DNA of 64,000 nucleotides from Caenorhabditis elegans (GCF_000002985.6 NC_003283.11:15563501-15627500); one strand, 5' to 3'; shown: positions 10,721 to 22,465, counted from the stretch's first letter. Notes: generated by a model not told the origin, from the sequence alone. Numbers and translations: made by a program.

Positions 10721-11896
10721 TTAAGTGGTAAAATGTTTCCCAGCATTTGGATGTGCCTCATTGTAGATCTGAATCCGAGAGTTCAACATTTCTCTGGCGG
10801 CTGCGATGATAGTCTCCTGCCGTTCGATAGCTTCATCCAGGTTCTCCTCTTCAATCGCATATTGTGAATATGGTTGTTCCATTTCCCATTGAACACCGAG
10901 ACGCGTGAACTCGTTATTCACATCGACAGAGGCATCGCGGAACTGAAACAATTAAGGATTTAAGTTTTTTTTTTGAAAATTGGAAATTGGAATTTTTTTT
11001 TGAAAATTACTAAAATGAGCTCCAAATTTCAAATTTTTGAATGAGAATCCTCCAAATTTCTCTAACATTTTGAATGGTAGACTCGAAAAGTAAATAGAAA
11101 ATTCAAGTATTTTTATTTTTTATTTCAAAAATCAAAAATGGAAAAAAATGTTTAGAGAATTACCAATAAAACTTTGATAAATTGGTTTTTTTTAGGTAAA
11201 AAAGCTTCGAATTTTTCAGATTTTTTCCAGAATCCCACCACGTACATGTTTACTGCAGACTTCTGCGACTTCCTTAACATGATTAAGTGTTGATGGTGGT
11301 GGAACGGGCGCTTTAACCGATACATTCGTCAGCAGCTGACACCAATGCATCATAAGCGAATCGATTGCGTCGCCCAGATAAGTTGGCTCGATCGGCTCTT
11401 CGTCATCCTCGTTCGTTGAGCCGGCTCCATCATTTCTCATTCGTCTTTCGTCGTTTTCAATGGATCCATCAGCGGCTCCTTGTGGAACACTATTCGAGTA
11501 TTCGTCGTCTGGAAGATCCGGAGCATCGCCGAGAATATCGTCAATGTCCTCACCGCCGCCGCCGAATTCTGGAACTATTAGATTTTGTAAAATATTTTTA
11601 TTATTTCGGCTCAAGGGTGCCATCAAATAATTTTTTAAAGTTTTTTTTTTCAGAGAAAATCGGGAAAAAATGATCAGAAAATTAACAAAAAAATTCAATT
11701 TTTATCAAATTTTGTATTAAAATAGCTTAAGATATTGCCATTTTCTTCTTTTGAGTAAAAAAACTGGGAAATCCTACTCCTCGTGGAGCACTAGCTTAAG
11801 CTCGAATTCGAAAAATTTCTTGAATTTTCAAAAATCACCATTCATTGGCATTTCCTGTTCTTCTCCGCCGTCCTCTGCATCCAATTCCTCGAACAT
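10721..11896 (-). CDS. mdt-28: Mediator complex subunit 28 homologue
   Basis: Exons 11839-11896, 11246-11568 and 10721-10942 join in frame to 200 residues. The N-terminal 70 residues are acidic and glycine-rich (EFGGGGEDIDDILGD); the C-terminal half is helical, with the MED28-like core SLMMHWCQLLTNVSVKAP and a terminal coiled region that includes AIERQETIIAAAREMLNSR. It corresponds to F28F8.5, described as nematode MED28; the Mediator head bridges activators and RNA polymerase II, and MED28 also has cytoskeletal roles in mammals. The ATG at 11896 follows a TTTTTTTTAG acceptor by seven bases. It lies 285 bases downstream of atx-3 on the same strand. The identification combines weak domain similarity with remembered gene order. 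Confidence 0.85.
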
Positions 11897-12181
11897 TTTC
11901 AATCTAAAAAAAATGATTATTTTTTCCAAAAACTCTAAAATTGAAGGTAGTAATACTCATGGAATGCCAGAATAACTTTGAAAAGGGCAACAAAATTCAG
12001 AAAAAAAGGAGATTTCATCTAATTCTAAATAATATATCACATAGTCTGAAAGCGGTTCATACATAAGCACCAAGTATTTGGGGATACAAGTATCGGGAGA
12101 AATGAATAATCGAATTATACAGGAAAAGCCGAGAATATATTCACATAATAGAATTCAAATAATAAATTTACGATTAAATCG

Positions 12182-13378
12182 TTATTTTTCATCGTTCCTC
12201 TCTTCTTTCTTCTTTTCGAATCGCTCCAAAAACTTTTGTCGATCTCTGCGCTGTTGTTCGGCATTTGAAAAAGGTTCTGAAGCTCCTGGCGGCGTCGAAG
12301 ATCGAGAACGAGTCAATAGCGGTATCTCAGCCGGTTCTGATGGTCCTGGAGCCTGGCTCAGCTCAATCGCCTTTCTGAGATTTTCTTCATCGATTTCAGC
12401 GGAACTTCGAGACACTTCAGAGCCATCCTTTGTTTCCATAGACATTGCAAAAGCTATCGCCAAATCTTTTTCTTCTTGAGAATCCGGAGGAGCACCGCTT
12501 CCACCGCCAAGTCGTTTTCCGACGGTATTGAAGAATTTTGTCATGACTTTCTCCAGCTTCTGCTCCTTTTTCGGTGTAACTTTTGGCGGTACAACTGGGC
12601 ATAGCGAGATGAGATCGTCTGCATCGGATCTTGGCAAAACTCCCTGCACCACGAAGATTGAATAACCTGAAAATTGATAAATTAAAATAATTTTCGATTT
12701 TTGGAACTTTTTTTCAGAAAAAAAAATCAACGCTACAGCTTGTAGTTTAGGGATAAATAAAAATCTGGCTCTAATTATCAAAATTTAGCTTCAAAATTCA
12801 TGAATTTATACCTTCCGACGACACTTGATGCAAGAACATGCTAACATAAGTGTCAGAGAGCAATTTGGGCCCACGGTTCACCGAATTCAGCTCGAACCAT
12901 TGATTTCCGAATTTTCGGAGCACAAACCAGTGCTCTCTGAGGTTGCATATGTAAGCACGGGCGGTTCTGAATTGGAAATTATGAAATTTTTTTGTAAATT
13001 ATATGGTAACTCGTACAAGGGATTATTTTTATAGTCCACCATCGCAGGATTTTCGATATTTGTGAGCTTGAGGCTAAATGTTTCAAGTGCTTTCTCCAAA
13101 ACTTGAATTGAAAAGTAGCCGCTTTCGTTCATGTTCTCACTTCGTCCCGGAGTTGGGTTTGCCTGAAAAATCAAGAATTTCAATTAAAATTTTTTCGTAT
13201 TTTCCATTACATTTCCCAGAATTTGTTGTTCCATTTTATCCATCTGAATGGCCAAGTCTCGGAGATCTTGCCACTTGTACAGAGCATCTTGTAGGAGCAT
13301 ATTCAGCGCGTGTTGAGCACAAAGAGCAGCTTCCTGGTGCTCGAAGAAGATGGAGTTGATCGGATCGTCTTTTGACAT
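12182..13378 (-). CDS. atx-3: Ataxin-3 homologue, Josephin-domain deubiquitinase
   Basis: Exons 13211-13378, 13017-13162, 12812-12966 and 12182-12666 join in frame to 317 residues. The Josephin cysteine protease domain spans about residues 1-180, with the catalytic Cys20 (AALCAQHALN), His117 (REHWFV) and Asn132 (WFELNSV) in place. Two ubiquitin-interacting motifs follow near 215-260 (EEKDLAIAFAMSME and EENLRKAIELSQ), then a basic stretch RRDRQKFLERFEKKK that resembles the p97/CDC-48 binding motif. There is no polyglutamine tract, unlike human ATXN3. Known roles are trimming of ubiquitin chains and cooperation with CDC-48. A TTTTTCCAG acceptor lies ten bases before the ATG. A dead copy of exon 1 lies at 7355-7491. 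Confidence 0.95.
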
Positions 13379-14152
13379 TTTTTGGAGCTGGAAAAATTTG
13401 GATTAGGGAAACGAATGGAGAAAATAAATAAAACACCTCAAATTTTGGAGAAGAAAACTTGGAAATAGTTTTATTTTTTCGATTTCACAATAATATTCCT
13501 CATGCTGAATGCCAAAATCGATATTTTTTGTAAGACGGATAGGTTTAAAAAAAAAATTGAGATTTTATAGGAAAATTCGCGAAGAATTGTTAACAAGCTG
13601 TTATTTTTCGAAAAAAACAACACGACTTCTAATGTTTTCCATGGAACTCCAGCACAAAACTGCAAAACCATCGGATATATTGTTAGAATTTTTACAGGAT
13701 AAACTTATTTTAATAAAATTACGTCAATTTATAACTTGTTTTTCAACAAAAATAACCAATTTCGTTTGACAACCTACGAAAAATGTGAAATTTGATGAAA
13801 TCGAAAAAAAAACGAAATTAAAAAACCTCAACGATGCTCCGAAATAACGACACCGCGTGTTGTTTATTCTACGTTTTATTGACTTTATTCAAAAGGTTTT
13901 CGAGAATTTCAGCTTGAAATAAGAATTTCGGTATGTTTTGGAGCTGAAAAAAGTCAAAGTATTCTGCAGAATATTGTTCTGAAATTGAAAAAGTCATAAA
14001 AATCGTATCGTAAATATAATAAGGCTTAAACACAACCTCGAAAAAATATACGACATTTTACAATGAAATCGAGAGAAATTGGCTAGTTTTATGCAAAATT
14101 CACAGAAGAAAATCAATAAATAAGTTAATAAATATGTCACATGAAATTAGAA
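13379..14152. other. Spacer upstream of atx-3
   Basis: No gene seen. The DNA is AT-rich with A/T runs. A TTTTGGAGCTGAAAAAAGTC at about 13935 resembles the sequence just 5' of atx-3 (TTTTTGGAGCTGGAAAAA), so a small local duplication is possible. Confidence 0.5.
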
Positions 14153-14896
14153 TTAGTTCTGGTTTTTCGGCGACTTCAAGTCTCCGTTTTCGTCGATTAA
14201 TTGCATCTTCAATGCGCGAAATCTCGTCCAATACGTGACGTCATACCATTCTTTGATGTCGAGAACTTTTTGAACGCCTTGTAGCTTCAACGTCCATTCC
14301 ACGGGGCTCTGTAACGATTTTTGATATAATTTTTGGTAAAAAATTGAGAAATAATTTATACAACGTGTCATTTTTTGTAGAAAATCTTCAATTTTAAATT
14401 TTTATATTACTTTAAAAGGAATTTCGAAGCCATCTTTCCGTCTCCGCTGAGCAATCGCCATCTGTCTTGCTGATGTGATTATTCGAAGTTTTGCCAAATC
14501 TGTGAGCCTTTCCAGCGCTTTTTCGTCGATTTCTAAGCCAAATAAATATGGAAATGAATGAAAAATTCAATTTTCTACCTTCAAATCCTGCAAATAGTGT
14601 CATTAATCGGATGCCAGCCTGCAAATCATTTTCGAACTTCTCCTTCTCGACTCGGCACTGCAAATTGACTGAAAAATATGTAAAAAATAGAAAAAAACTG
14701 TTGAAAAATAAATTCTTACTCTCTTTCTGCATGGCTCATCAAATTCCTCGGCTTTTCGTTTCTCAATCTTCGGAATTTTGAAGCTTTTCACATTTTTGAA
14801 GTATTTTTTCACATTTTCTGTTTCTTCTAAACTCCAATCGTCTCTTCGAAGCACGTCTTCCACGTACATTGTGGCGCCGAGAAGGTAGCGGGCCAT
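14153..14896 (-). CDS. Conserved-looking protein of unknown function, 177 residues
   Basis: Exons 14720-14896, 14579-14657, 14411-14532 and 14153-14308 join in frame. For exon 2 I used the downstream acceptor (TTTGCAG before TGCCGAG), because the stronger TTTTCAG eleven bases earlier breaks the frame. The protein is highly charged: Lys-rich near residues 35-60 (FKIPKIEKRKAEEF), a helical part VEKEKFENDLQAGIRLMTLF, then ARQMAIAQRRRKDGFEIPFK and a C-terminal part rich in Trp (VEWTLKL, IKEWYDVTYWTRF). No family is recognised. It lies between atx-3 and the ELM2 gene on the same strand, with a TTATTTCAG acceptor before its ATG. A nuclear role would be a guess from charge and context only. Confidence 0.75.
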
Positions 14897-15592
14897 TTTT
14901 TTTAGCTGAAATAAGTCATTTAAAGCGTAAAGAAGGAAATCTGGGGCAAAACGAACAAGTTGACAAGAAAATTCATCTATTTCCATTAAAAAAAATTTCG
15001 CTGAAGAAATTTGCCGACGTCACTCCAATGTTGCGCCGGAGCCTTGTTTAGCGTAAATCTACACAAGCAAATTTTAGCGGTTAATTCGAATATTAAACCT
15101 GAAATCTCTCGATTTGGGTAAAGAAAACAATATTTTCAACTGAAAACTGAAGTATAAGTTGAGTTTTTGGATAATTCAACCAGCATTATGAAACGAGAAA
15201 CAAGAATATCAACAGAATATCACTTTTGTAAGTGAGAACCGGGGGAATGTTTAAATTTAAAAAAGGGAAAGCAATTAAAAATGTCGAAATAACTTCGGGA
15301 ATTGAGAAATGTGCAAAGTAAGAAAACAACAAAAATTTATAGTCAAAGTACAGGGATTTGGAATTAAAAAAAATAAGGGAAACATACAGTTACTTCAAAG
15401 GCGCAAGCGTCATTGCAATTCGATGGGTCTCGTAGCGAATGGTTTATTTTTGCATCATTATTTTTTGCTGAATTTCGAAAATATTTTTATTTTATTTATT
15501 TTTAAAATTTTTTCATAAAATCTTCGTCTTTTGATAACGTTTGCGCCTTCAAAGTAACTTTAAACCGAAAAAAATGCAATAGGATATGTGAT
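14897..15592. other. Spacer between minus-strand genes
   Basis: No gene seen. GCGTAAATCTACAC near 15050 and the paired GCGCAAGCGTCATTG / AACGTTTGCGCC sequences (15400 and 15540) are the only non-AT-rich parts. It may hold promoter elements for the gene at 14153, unless that gene is part of an operon. Confidence 0.5.
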
Positions 15593-17346
15593 TTATGGTC
15601 TTTGAACTCGTTCGAAATTTTTCGAATTTTTCACCGAAACAATCATCGTCTTGAGCTTTTCCGCTACTCCTGGGCAAACTTCAACGATCATGTGATGTCC
15701 ATTTTGATAACCGCATTTTTGGAAAAGCGGGATAGAATATGGCTTCAGCTTTTCAGACGTTGACATTGCAGAAATACGCTTCTCCACAGCCAAATGACGA
15801 TTGATATTGTCGTTGTGTCCGAGAATTTCGATCTCTTCCTTTGTGAGCTCAGATCTCTTCAATGCGTAGATCTTCTCAAACTCTTCCCGTGACAGTGAGC
15901 CCGACGATGTTCGCATCAGCGTATTCCAAGAAATAACCTTGTTGGCTTCTTCCTTGCTGAACACAGTGGCTTTCGATGGACGGGTGTTTCCAGTAATTCC
16001 TTGATAAGTAGAGCAGATCAGACAGAGCTTAGTATCGTCGGGAATTGGATCGTAATACTTCAACGCTTTGTTGCAATTCTGACAAGCCCATCGAGGTTGA
16101 AACTCCAAGTCCTCACAGAGCGGCTCGTTGCAGTGGCAGGATTTGCTGGTTTTTTCCATGATGTGATGTTGGAATGCGTGGCAGAAGTGATGGATCTCGT
16201 CGAGGTTGTAGTTGGGCATCTGGAAGCATTTTATTTGAGAAAATTCAGACTATCCTCACAAAAATCGAAAATTTTTTGAAAAATAACGTTTAATTTTTGG
16301 TCATTTTCTTTTTATTTTAAAAAGAAAATTTTTATGTTTTCCTATGTTTTCGCTTATGAACTAAACAAAATATTATGAAAATTAATCTTTATTGTTAATT
16401 TTCTTTAAAAATTTTTTTTTTCGACTTTTCGAGTTTCCGGAAAATCACATTTTCCGGCAAAAATCTCGAAAATATATGGCTTAAAATTGAATTTTTCTTT
16501 AATTTTCTCTCTCTATTAGCTTCAACTTACACAATTCTTCTGAATTTCTCGCAAAATTGGCCCTTTTTTCATCTTCTTGAGAGCATCTTTGAACCGCTCA
16601 ATTTGCACAACACGAAGTGGCTGGAAAGCACGTGGAAGATCTGGAAGTACTTGATCAATGGAATCAAGGCTCTTCTCAATTGAATAGTCGTTGATCATCA
16701 ACCATTGAAGTGCAACCTCCATCGGAATATGATTTTCGAATTGGCGCCAAATTGCTCTCCAGTACGCGTTTTTGAGCAGGTCGTAGTCCAAGTTTTGATC
16801 ATCATCAGGCGGACACCACATTCTCTCATCTCGATCCTCCTCCTCATCGCGTCCTCGGAGTTTTTTGAATGGTCCGACATGGGCTTGGTGTTCACGTCCT
16901 ACTGCATTCTCGAGATATAGAAAATTTTCCGAATTTTTCGGAGAACGGCTTTTCGTACACAGAGCTCGTTGCAGGAGCGGCGGAACCTGGTCCACTGAAG
17001 CTGAAAATAATTTATTTGATTGAAACGTTAAGAACCTAGTCTTCTTACCCTGTTTTCCGCTCTTTTTACTCGAGCAAACGGAATCCGAGGAATTCTTCCT
17101 GACTTTTTTCACATTTTTGATGTTCAAAGGCTGCAAGGGATTCTTCTTTTTCTCGAATGATCGAGCCGGTGTGATTTTCCGAATGGATTTTTTTGCGATG
17201 AGTGGATTGTCTACATTTTCCTCGCCACTCGATTCGCCTTCGGTTTCGAGAATATTCGGTGCAATGCTCTCCTCATCGCCGTGTTCCAACCAGATGATCG
17301 CTTTTTTGGCAAACTGAGGCTTCGAAATATGTAGGCGTCGGAGCAT
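15593..17346 (-). CDS. ELM2-domain, cysteine-motif protein (chromatin corepressor-like)
   Basis: Exons 17049-17346, 16531-17000 and 15593-16219 join in frame to 464 residues. Residues 1-100 are basic and Ser-rich. An ELM2-like module follows (about 125-215: AVGREHQAHVGPFKK, MWCPPDDD, AYWRAIWRQFENHIPMEVAL, NDYSIEKSLDSI). The third exon has paired cysteines, CHCNEPLC and then WACQNC and LCLIC, suggesting zinc binding, in a position where MTA- and RCOR-type proteins carry SANT or GATA fingers. ELM2 domains recruit histone deacetylases, so a transcriptional corepressor role is inferred. A clear SANT domain is not seen. An intron of 311 bases separates the ELM2 exon from the cysteine exon; the latter starts with ATG, so two separate genes are an alternative, but the frames match. 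Confidence 0.72.
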
Positions 17347-18230
17347 TTCTGAAATTGGGACTTGTTCACGGCGGTAAAATGGTTTTTTTTAAAGTTGACA
17401 TATTGAAATTACCATTTCTGCCTAGTTTAGGTGCCCCGTGTTTTTGGAATTCTCTGCTGGGAAATGAAGTGAATTAGGTTACTGTACTTCTTATAGGCGC
17501 ATAGTTCACGATGGTTCGGCTGCTAGATTGTACGGGCTCCTGGCTTCCCTGATTAGTGAAAATAGAAAGTGACAGTGAAGTAGTGTGAACCTCCGGTGCT
17601 GTATTTTGTATTACTGAGCGGAGTGTCGTTGCAAAACTACGCGGTACGGTAGAATTTCTATTGCATTTATTCGCTTTCAATTGATTCTCTATCAAACAAA
17701 AATTATTTCAAAACAATTCGAGCGGAATAGAAATATTGAAAAGTTTGAAATACAAATAATTTCATAATTTTACTCTCGAAGCTTAAGGTTGCCCACAGAG
17801 CGCGTTTACTTGCAAAGACAAAACCGAAAGCCCGAACAGATAGAACATCTTAGGTTGCAATGTTTTCAACAAAAAAAAGAAGTACCACAGATATAGAGCG
17901 TATTGCTGCAAGAGACGCAGAGAAAGAACGATAACCGGGTGTCTAGCTTTGTACTGTTGAGTATGGGGTTTTCGAGAAGAATTCAAACGAAAATATCATG
18001 CCGTACAAGAAACATGATTTTGTTCATGGTGCGTCCATAGTCTGCGGAAAACGGGAATTTCCCGCGTGCGGAAACGTCCATAGTTCGCAGAAAAAGCGAG
18101 CGAGTTTCTCGCTTCGTTATTGGTCAATTTCAACAAGTGGGCGTGTCCAACCAATTAGAGGCTGTAAAATTTTAAGCTGAGCAATGAGAAAGCGAAAAAA
18201 TTACAGGCCACGCCTACTTTTTTGAATTTT
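17347..18230. other. Intergenic region with a third copy of the GTGGGCGTGTCC module
   Basis: No coding gene seen. At about 18040-18090 two related sequences (GTCCATAGTCTGCGGAAAACG and GTCCATAGTTCGCAGAAAA) are repeated, and 18105-18190 matches the module upstream of the two F-box genes (GTGGGCGTGTCC, CCAAT, TTTTAAGCTGAGCAAT). Confidence 0.55.
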
Positions 18231-18335
18231 GAGGGAAAAAAAGAGAGGAAGTCGCCTTTTGAAGGGATATTGGTTTGAGGTTAGTGATGGGATGTGGTCG
18301 GGGTACTGTACAGTGCGTACAAGTTTTATACGCCA

Positions 18336-18349
18336 CCCCCCCCCCCCCC
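18336..18349 (+). repeat. Poly(C) tract, 14 bases
   Basis: Fourteen C in a row next to the first, partial copy of the 122-base repeat. It is one of three such tracts in the window (also 49131-49140 and 59325-59347). Confidence 0.95.
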
Positions 18350-18889
18350 AAAATATGCCCTGTGGCCACGTGTGTCAGTTTTGGTAAAAATCTGCTAATG
18401 CCATTCGATTCCAAATCTCAAAAAACCTACTGACATTTTTTTTACAGAGTGATAGCTTCAAAATTGAAGTTACTAGGTCAAAAAAACGCAAAAAAGGCCG
18501 TACAACTTCTATACGCCACCCTGAGATTTTTGTTGAAAATCAGTGATATTGCCAAATTATCAACCTTTTCAGGACCAACTTTTTTAATTGTTCTCCAATT
18601 TTCGAGTACCCGTGTATATTTCAACTATTCTCATAAGATTTTCACGTCACAGAATTTTTATAATTTTTTTTGGTCCTGTAAGCCAACTTTGGGAGCCGAC
18701 CACTGATGGCGCCCTTATCTCACGTTCCAGCCCTCCAAAAATTCTGAAATTTTTTTCAGTGCTAAAGGAGAATGCTTACATTTCATACTATAACTGCCAA
18801 AGTTGTAGGTTCTGTTTAAATAATTCTGTAATTTGTTTTGTGTTAGGTTTGAAAATACGGTAACAGTTATTTTGGAGAACTTGGACTAG

Positions 18890-19270
18890 TTACTGTAGTT
18901 TGGGAAAAATTGACTTTTCGCCTTTTGAAGTGATATTGGTTTGAGGTTAGTGATGGGATATGGTCGGGGTACTGTAGTAGTACTGTAGAGGTACTGTAGG
19001 AGTACTGTAGGATTACTGTAGTTTGGGAAAAATTGACTTTGCGCCTTTTGAAGGGATATTGGTTTGAGGTTAGTGATGGGATATGGTCGGGGTACTGTAG
19101 TAGTACTGCAGAGGTACTGTAGGAGTACTGTAGGATTACTGTAGTTTGGGAAAAATTGACTTTGCGCCTTTTGAAGGGATATTGGTTTGAGGTTAGTGAT
19201 GGGATATGGTCGGGGTACTGTAGTAGTACTGCAGAGGTACTGTAGGAGTACTGTAGGATTACTGTAGTTT
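18890..19270 (+). repeat. Tandem repeat, about 122-base unit rich in TACTGTAG
   Basis: Three nearly identical units begin near 18899, 19021 and 19144, each with GGGATATTGGTTTGAGGTTAG and then a run of GTACTGTAGTAGTACTGTAG-like octamers. A fourth partial and diverged unit lies at 18235-18320. The minus strand is open through the array and encodes a repeated peptide; this follows from the near-3n unit length and is not evidence of a gene. Confidence 0.9.
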
Positions 19271-19279
19271 GGGAAAAAA

Positions 19280-19372
19280 AGACCCATCGTGGTGAGACCC
19301 ATCGTAGTGAGACCCATCGTGGTGAGACCCGTCGTGGTGAGACCCATCGTGGTGAGACCCATCGTGGTGACC
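19280..19372 (+). repeat. 15-base minisatellite GACCCATCGTGGTGA
   Basis: Six near-perfect head-to-tail copies. Single copies also lie inside the next array at about 20072 and 20588, each in the same context (AACTAGCGAGACCCATCGTG), which shows that a larger block has been duplicated. Confidence 0.92.
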
Positions 19373-20815
19373 CAAATTTTTGGCGGGAAATTCAAATTTT
19401 CAGTGAAAAAAATTTTTGGCGGGAAATTCAAATTTTCTGTGAGAAAAATTTTGGGGGGAAATTCAAATTTTCAGTGAAAAAAATTTTGGCGGGAAATTCA
19501 AATTTTCAGTGAAAAAAATTTTGGCGGGAAATTCAAATTTTCTGTGAGAAAAATTTTGGGGGGAAATTCAAATTTTCTGTGAGAAAAATTTTGGGGGGAA
19601 ATTCAAATTTTCAGTGAGAAAAATTTTGGGGGGAAATTCAAATTTTCAGTGAAAAAAATTTTAGCGGGAAATTCAAATTTTCTGTGAGAAAAATTTTGGG
19701 GGGAAATTCAAATTTTCTGTGAGAAAAATTTTGGGGGGAAATTCAAATTTTCAGTGAGAAAAATTTTGGGGGGAAATTCAAATTTTCAGTGAAAAAAATT
19801 TTAGCGGGAAATTCAAATTTTCAGTGAAAAATTTTTGGCGGGAAATTCAAATTTTCAGTGAAAAACATTTTGGTGGGAATTTCAAATTTTCAGTGAGAAA
19901 AATTTTGGCGGGAAATTCAAATTTTCAGTAAAAAACATTTTGGCGGGAATTTCAAATTTTCAGTGAAAAACGTTTTGCCGGGAAATTCAAATTTTCTGAG
20001 AAAAATTTTTTGGCGGGAAATTCAAATTTTCTGAGAAACTTTTTGTTAGCTTAAGTACCACCTGGAACTAGCGAGACCCATCGTGGTGAGACCCTTAAAA
20101 ATATGGGCGGGAACTTCAAAATTTATGAGAAAAGAAATTTTGGCGGGAATTCAAATTTTCTGTGAGAAAAATTTTGGCGGGAAATTCAAATTTTCAGTAA
20201 AAAACATTTTGGCGGGAATTTCAAATTTTCAGTGAAAAACGTTTTGCCGGGAAATTCAAATTTTCTGTGAGAAAAATTTTGGGGGGAAATTCAAATTTTC
20301 AGTGAAAAAAATTTTGGCGGGAAATTCAAATTTTCAGTAAAAAACATTTTGGCGGGAATTTCAAATTTTCAGTGAAAAACGTTTTGCCGGGAAATTCAAA
20401 TTTTCTGTGAGAAAAATTTTGGGGGGAAATTCAAATTTTCAGTGAAAAAAATTTTGGCGGGAAATTCAAATTTTCAGTAAAAAACATTTTGGCGGGAATT
20501 TCAAATTTTCAGTGAAAAACGTTTTGCCGGGAAATTCAAATTTTCTGAGAAACTTTTTGTTAGCTTAAGTACCACCTGGAACTAGCGAGACCCATCGTGG
20601 TGAGACCCTTAAAAATATGGGCGGGAACTTCAAAATTTATGAGAAAAGAAATTTTGGCGGGAATTCAAATTTTCTGAGATAAATTTTGGCGGGAATTCAA
20701 ATTTTCTGGGAAAAAAATTTTTGCGGGAAATTCAGATTTTCTGAGAAAAAAGATTTTGGCGGGAAATTCAAATTTTCTGAGGAAAACATTTGGCGGGAAA
20801 TCCAAATTTTTGTTC
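19373..20815 (+). repeat. 36-base minisatellite carrying TTTGGCGGGAAA
   Basis: About forty tandem, diverging copies of a unit built on AATTTTGGCGGGAAATTC plus AAATTTTCAGTGAAAA. Blocks of several units are themselves duplicated: 20030-20160 reappears at 20543-20680, and a three-unit block recurs at 20160, 20300 and 20430. The core TTTGGCGGGAAA matches the E2F/DP consensus. Confidence 0.92.
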
Positions 20816-21253
20816 TGGAATCAATTTTTTTGTTTCAGCACCTTCTGGAAGTTTCAAGAAAATTCTAGACTGTTCTAGAATCATCTGGAAAATTCAAAAA
20901 AGTTCTGAAATGCTCTACAACCTCCTATAACTGTAGGAGTTTTTATTTGTTTCGTTACATCTATATTCAAAGAACTTACTATTAGTAGTTAATTATTCAG
21001 ACTTCTCCAGTTAAGGAAAGTTATTAACTTATTAATAAAACTGTAACTCTGTGGAATTTTTTCGAAAGCCTGATAATGACAATGTGTTAGTAGAAAAATC
21101 AGAACATTCTAACTGTCTCTTTGAATTTTCTGAATCGTATACCATGGAAGGAGAAAATGCGATTTAATCGATGAAGTTTCAACTTTTTTTAATGAGGCAT
21201 TTTTGAATGATTAAAAGGACATTTGTTATACATTTTCAACTCCGCCAGTCGTT

Positions 21254-21274
21254 GGCCGCGCCGGAGGCGCGGTC
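21254..21274. repeat. GC-rich hairpin with GGA triloop
   Basis: CCGCGCC-GGA-GGCGCGG, extendable by one wobble pair and one G-C pair, stands out in AT-rich DNA between the minisatellite cluster and an unassigned region. It is the same design as the hairpins at 45196-46470. Confidence 0.7.
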
Positions 21275-21299
21275 ATCGGCTGGTATACAATAAATTGAA

Positions 21300-22465
21300 A
21301 TGCTCAAGGAGCTGGAGTCTTGCCCGAAAGAAGTTCATCATGAAAATGTATCACTAATGCGCGTTTACATCGTCAATCCCGCACAAAGAAATTGGCTAAC
21401 GCTAAGCCACGAAGTCTATCGCTTTTTAAGCATTGTGGGACAGGACGCACGTATTAATCATTTCCGCGTGTATTTCACCCAGTAAGCAACTCTTCACAAA
21501 AAGCTTTACACAAAAAAAGTTTATAGAAGTTGTTGCTTCCAAGAAAATACGAAACATGCAGAAATCGATATTTTCAGAAGCTTGCAAAGATACCAGAAAC
21601 ATGCATCATACCTACAAGGAGTTCAATAATTCCGTCGTCCTGCACGAGTGGCAAGTGACCAACGAACTTCTCGCCGACATTTGTTGCAATTCCAAAGGCG
21701 AAGGAGGACACGGAGCAATGACCAGTGGAGATTGGCGATGAGCGGTGCAGAGGAATAACAGTACACAGTTTAGACGAATTCCATTTTAATTACATGGAAT
21801 AAAGGAGAATATAGAAATGCGGTGGAATCATATCAAAAATGAAGAACTGAATGAATGCGAATCCTAAAAAGAAAGAAAAAAGCTAAACTCGGCGAGTACG
21901 ACACTCCACAATAACGTTTCGTTATCGACGGAGCGCGAATGCAGCTCCGAATAGCATTGGCGGAAATTCAAGTGAGAATCATCATAACTTGGACAATGGA
22001 ACGACTGCCAACGAATTAATGGAATATAAGAATGGAAGGGCAATTCAATCATAAGTTAGCAAAGTTGTGACGGAGCGAATTAGCTGCCAAGGAAAAGTTA
22101 AATACTTTTGCTTCTAAATTTGTAAGATCCCTCGCCTAATTTCGTCATTTTTGAGAACAATGTATTCAATTTCAGTCATAAACAAGCTGAATATATGGGA
22201 AGAATGGACACTTATAATTATCGACGCCGTCAGTGACAATAACGGATTTCTCACTAACTTCGTAAGTTTGTGGTCCAATGCTCCGCCGGTGGTTCACCAC
22301 GTGGAATACAAAACAAATGAAAAATGGTTCAAAATCTAGAATTTCAGTCAAAGTCAGTAAAATCCTGCTCCTCGCGAAGTACACGAGCTGCTTAAATCGA
22401 CACATCACGGCACGGCGAACGGGACATGGCCTAGAAAGTTGCGAAAACTAGTCCCGCGGCTGCAA
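21300..22465. other. Unassigned region with short open frames
   Basis: Plus-strand frames at 21300-21485 (a 61-residue peptide) and 21570-21741 (ending LHEWQVTNELLADICCNSKG) have coding-like base use, with a GTAAGC donor at 21481 and a TTTTCAG acceptor near 21577. That splice does not keep the frame, and no family is recognised. Either a gene with exons I cannot place, or the remains of a gene or transposon. Confidence 0.35.

Noticed and set aside
16220-16530. Splitting the ELM2 locus into two genes at the ATG of 16219
   Set aside because: The acceptor before that ATG and the donor at 16530 are good and in phase, and the two halves make a plausible corepressor-like layout; a single gene is preferred but not proven.
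18886-19431. A 181-residue minus-strand frame with a 41-residue internal repeat
   Set aside because: It is the 122-123 base tandem repeat and the 15-base minisatellite read in one frame; codon use and repeats follow the DNA unit, not a protein.
18890-20815. Regular repeats resembling a CRISPR array
   Set aside because: Units are adjacent and degenerate without unique spacers, and the genome is that of an animal.
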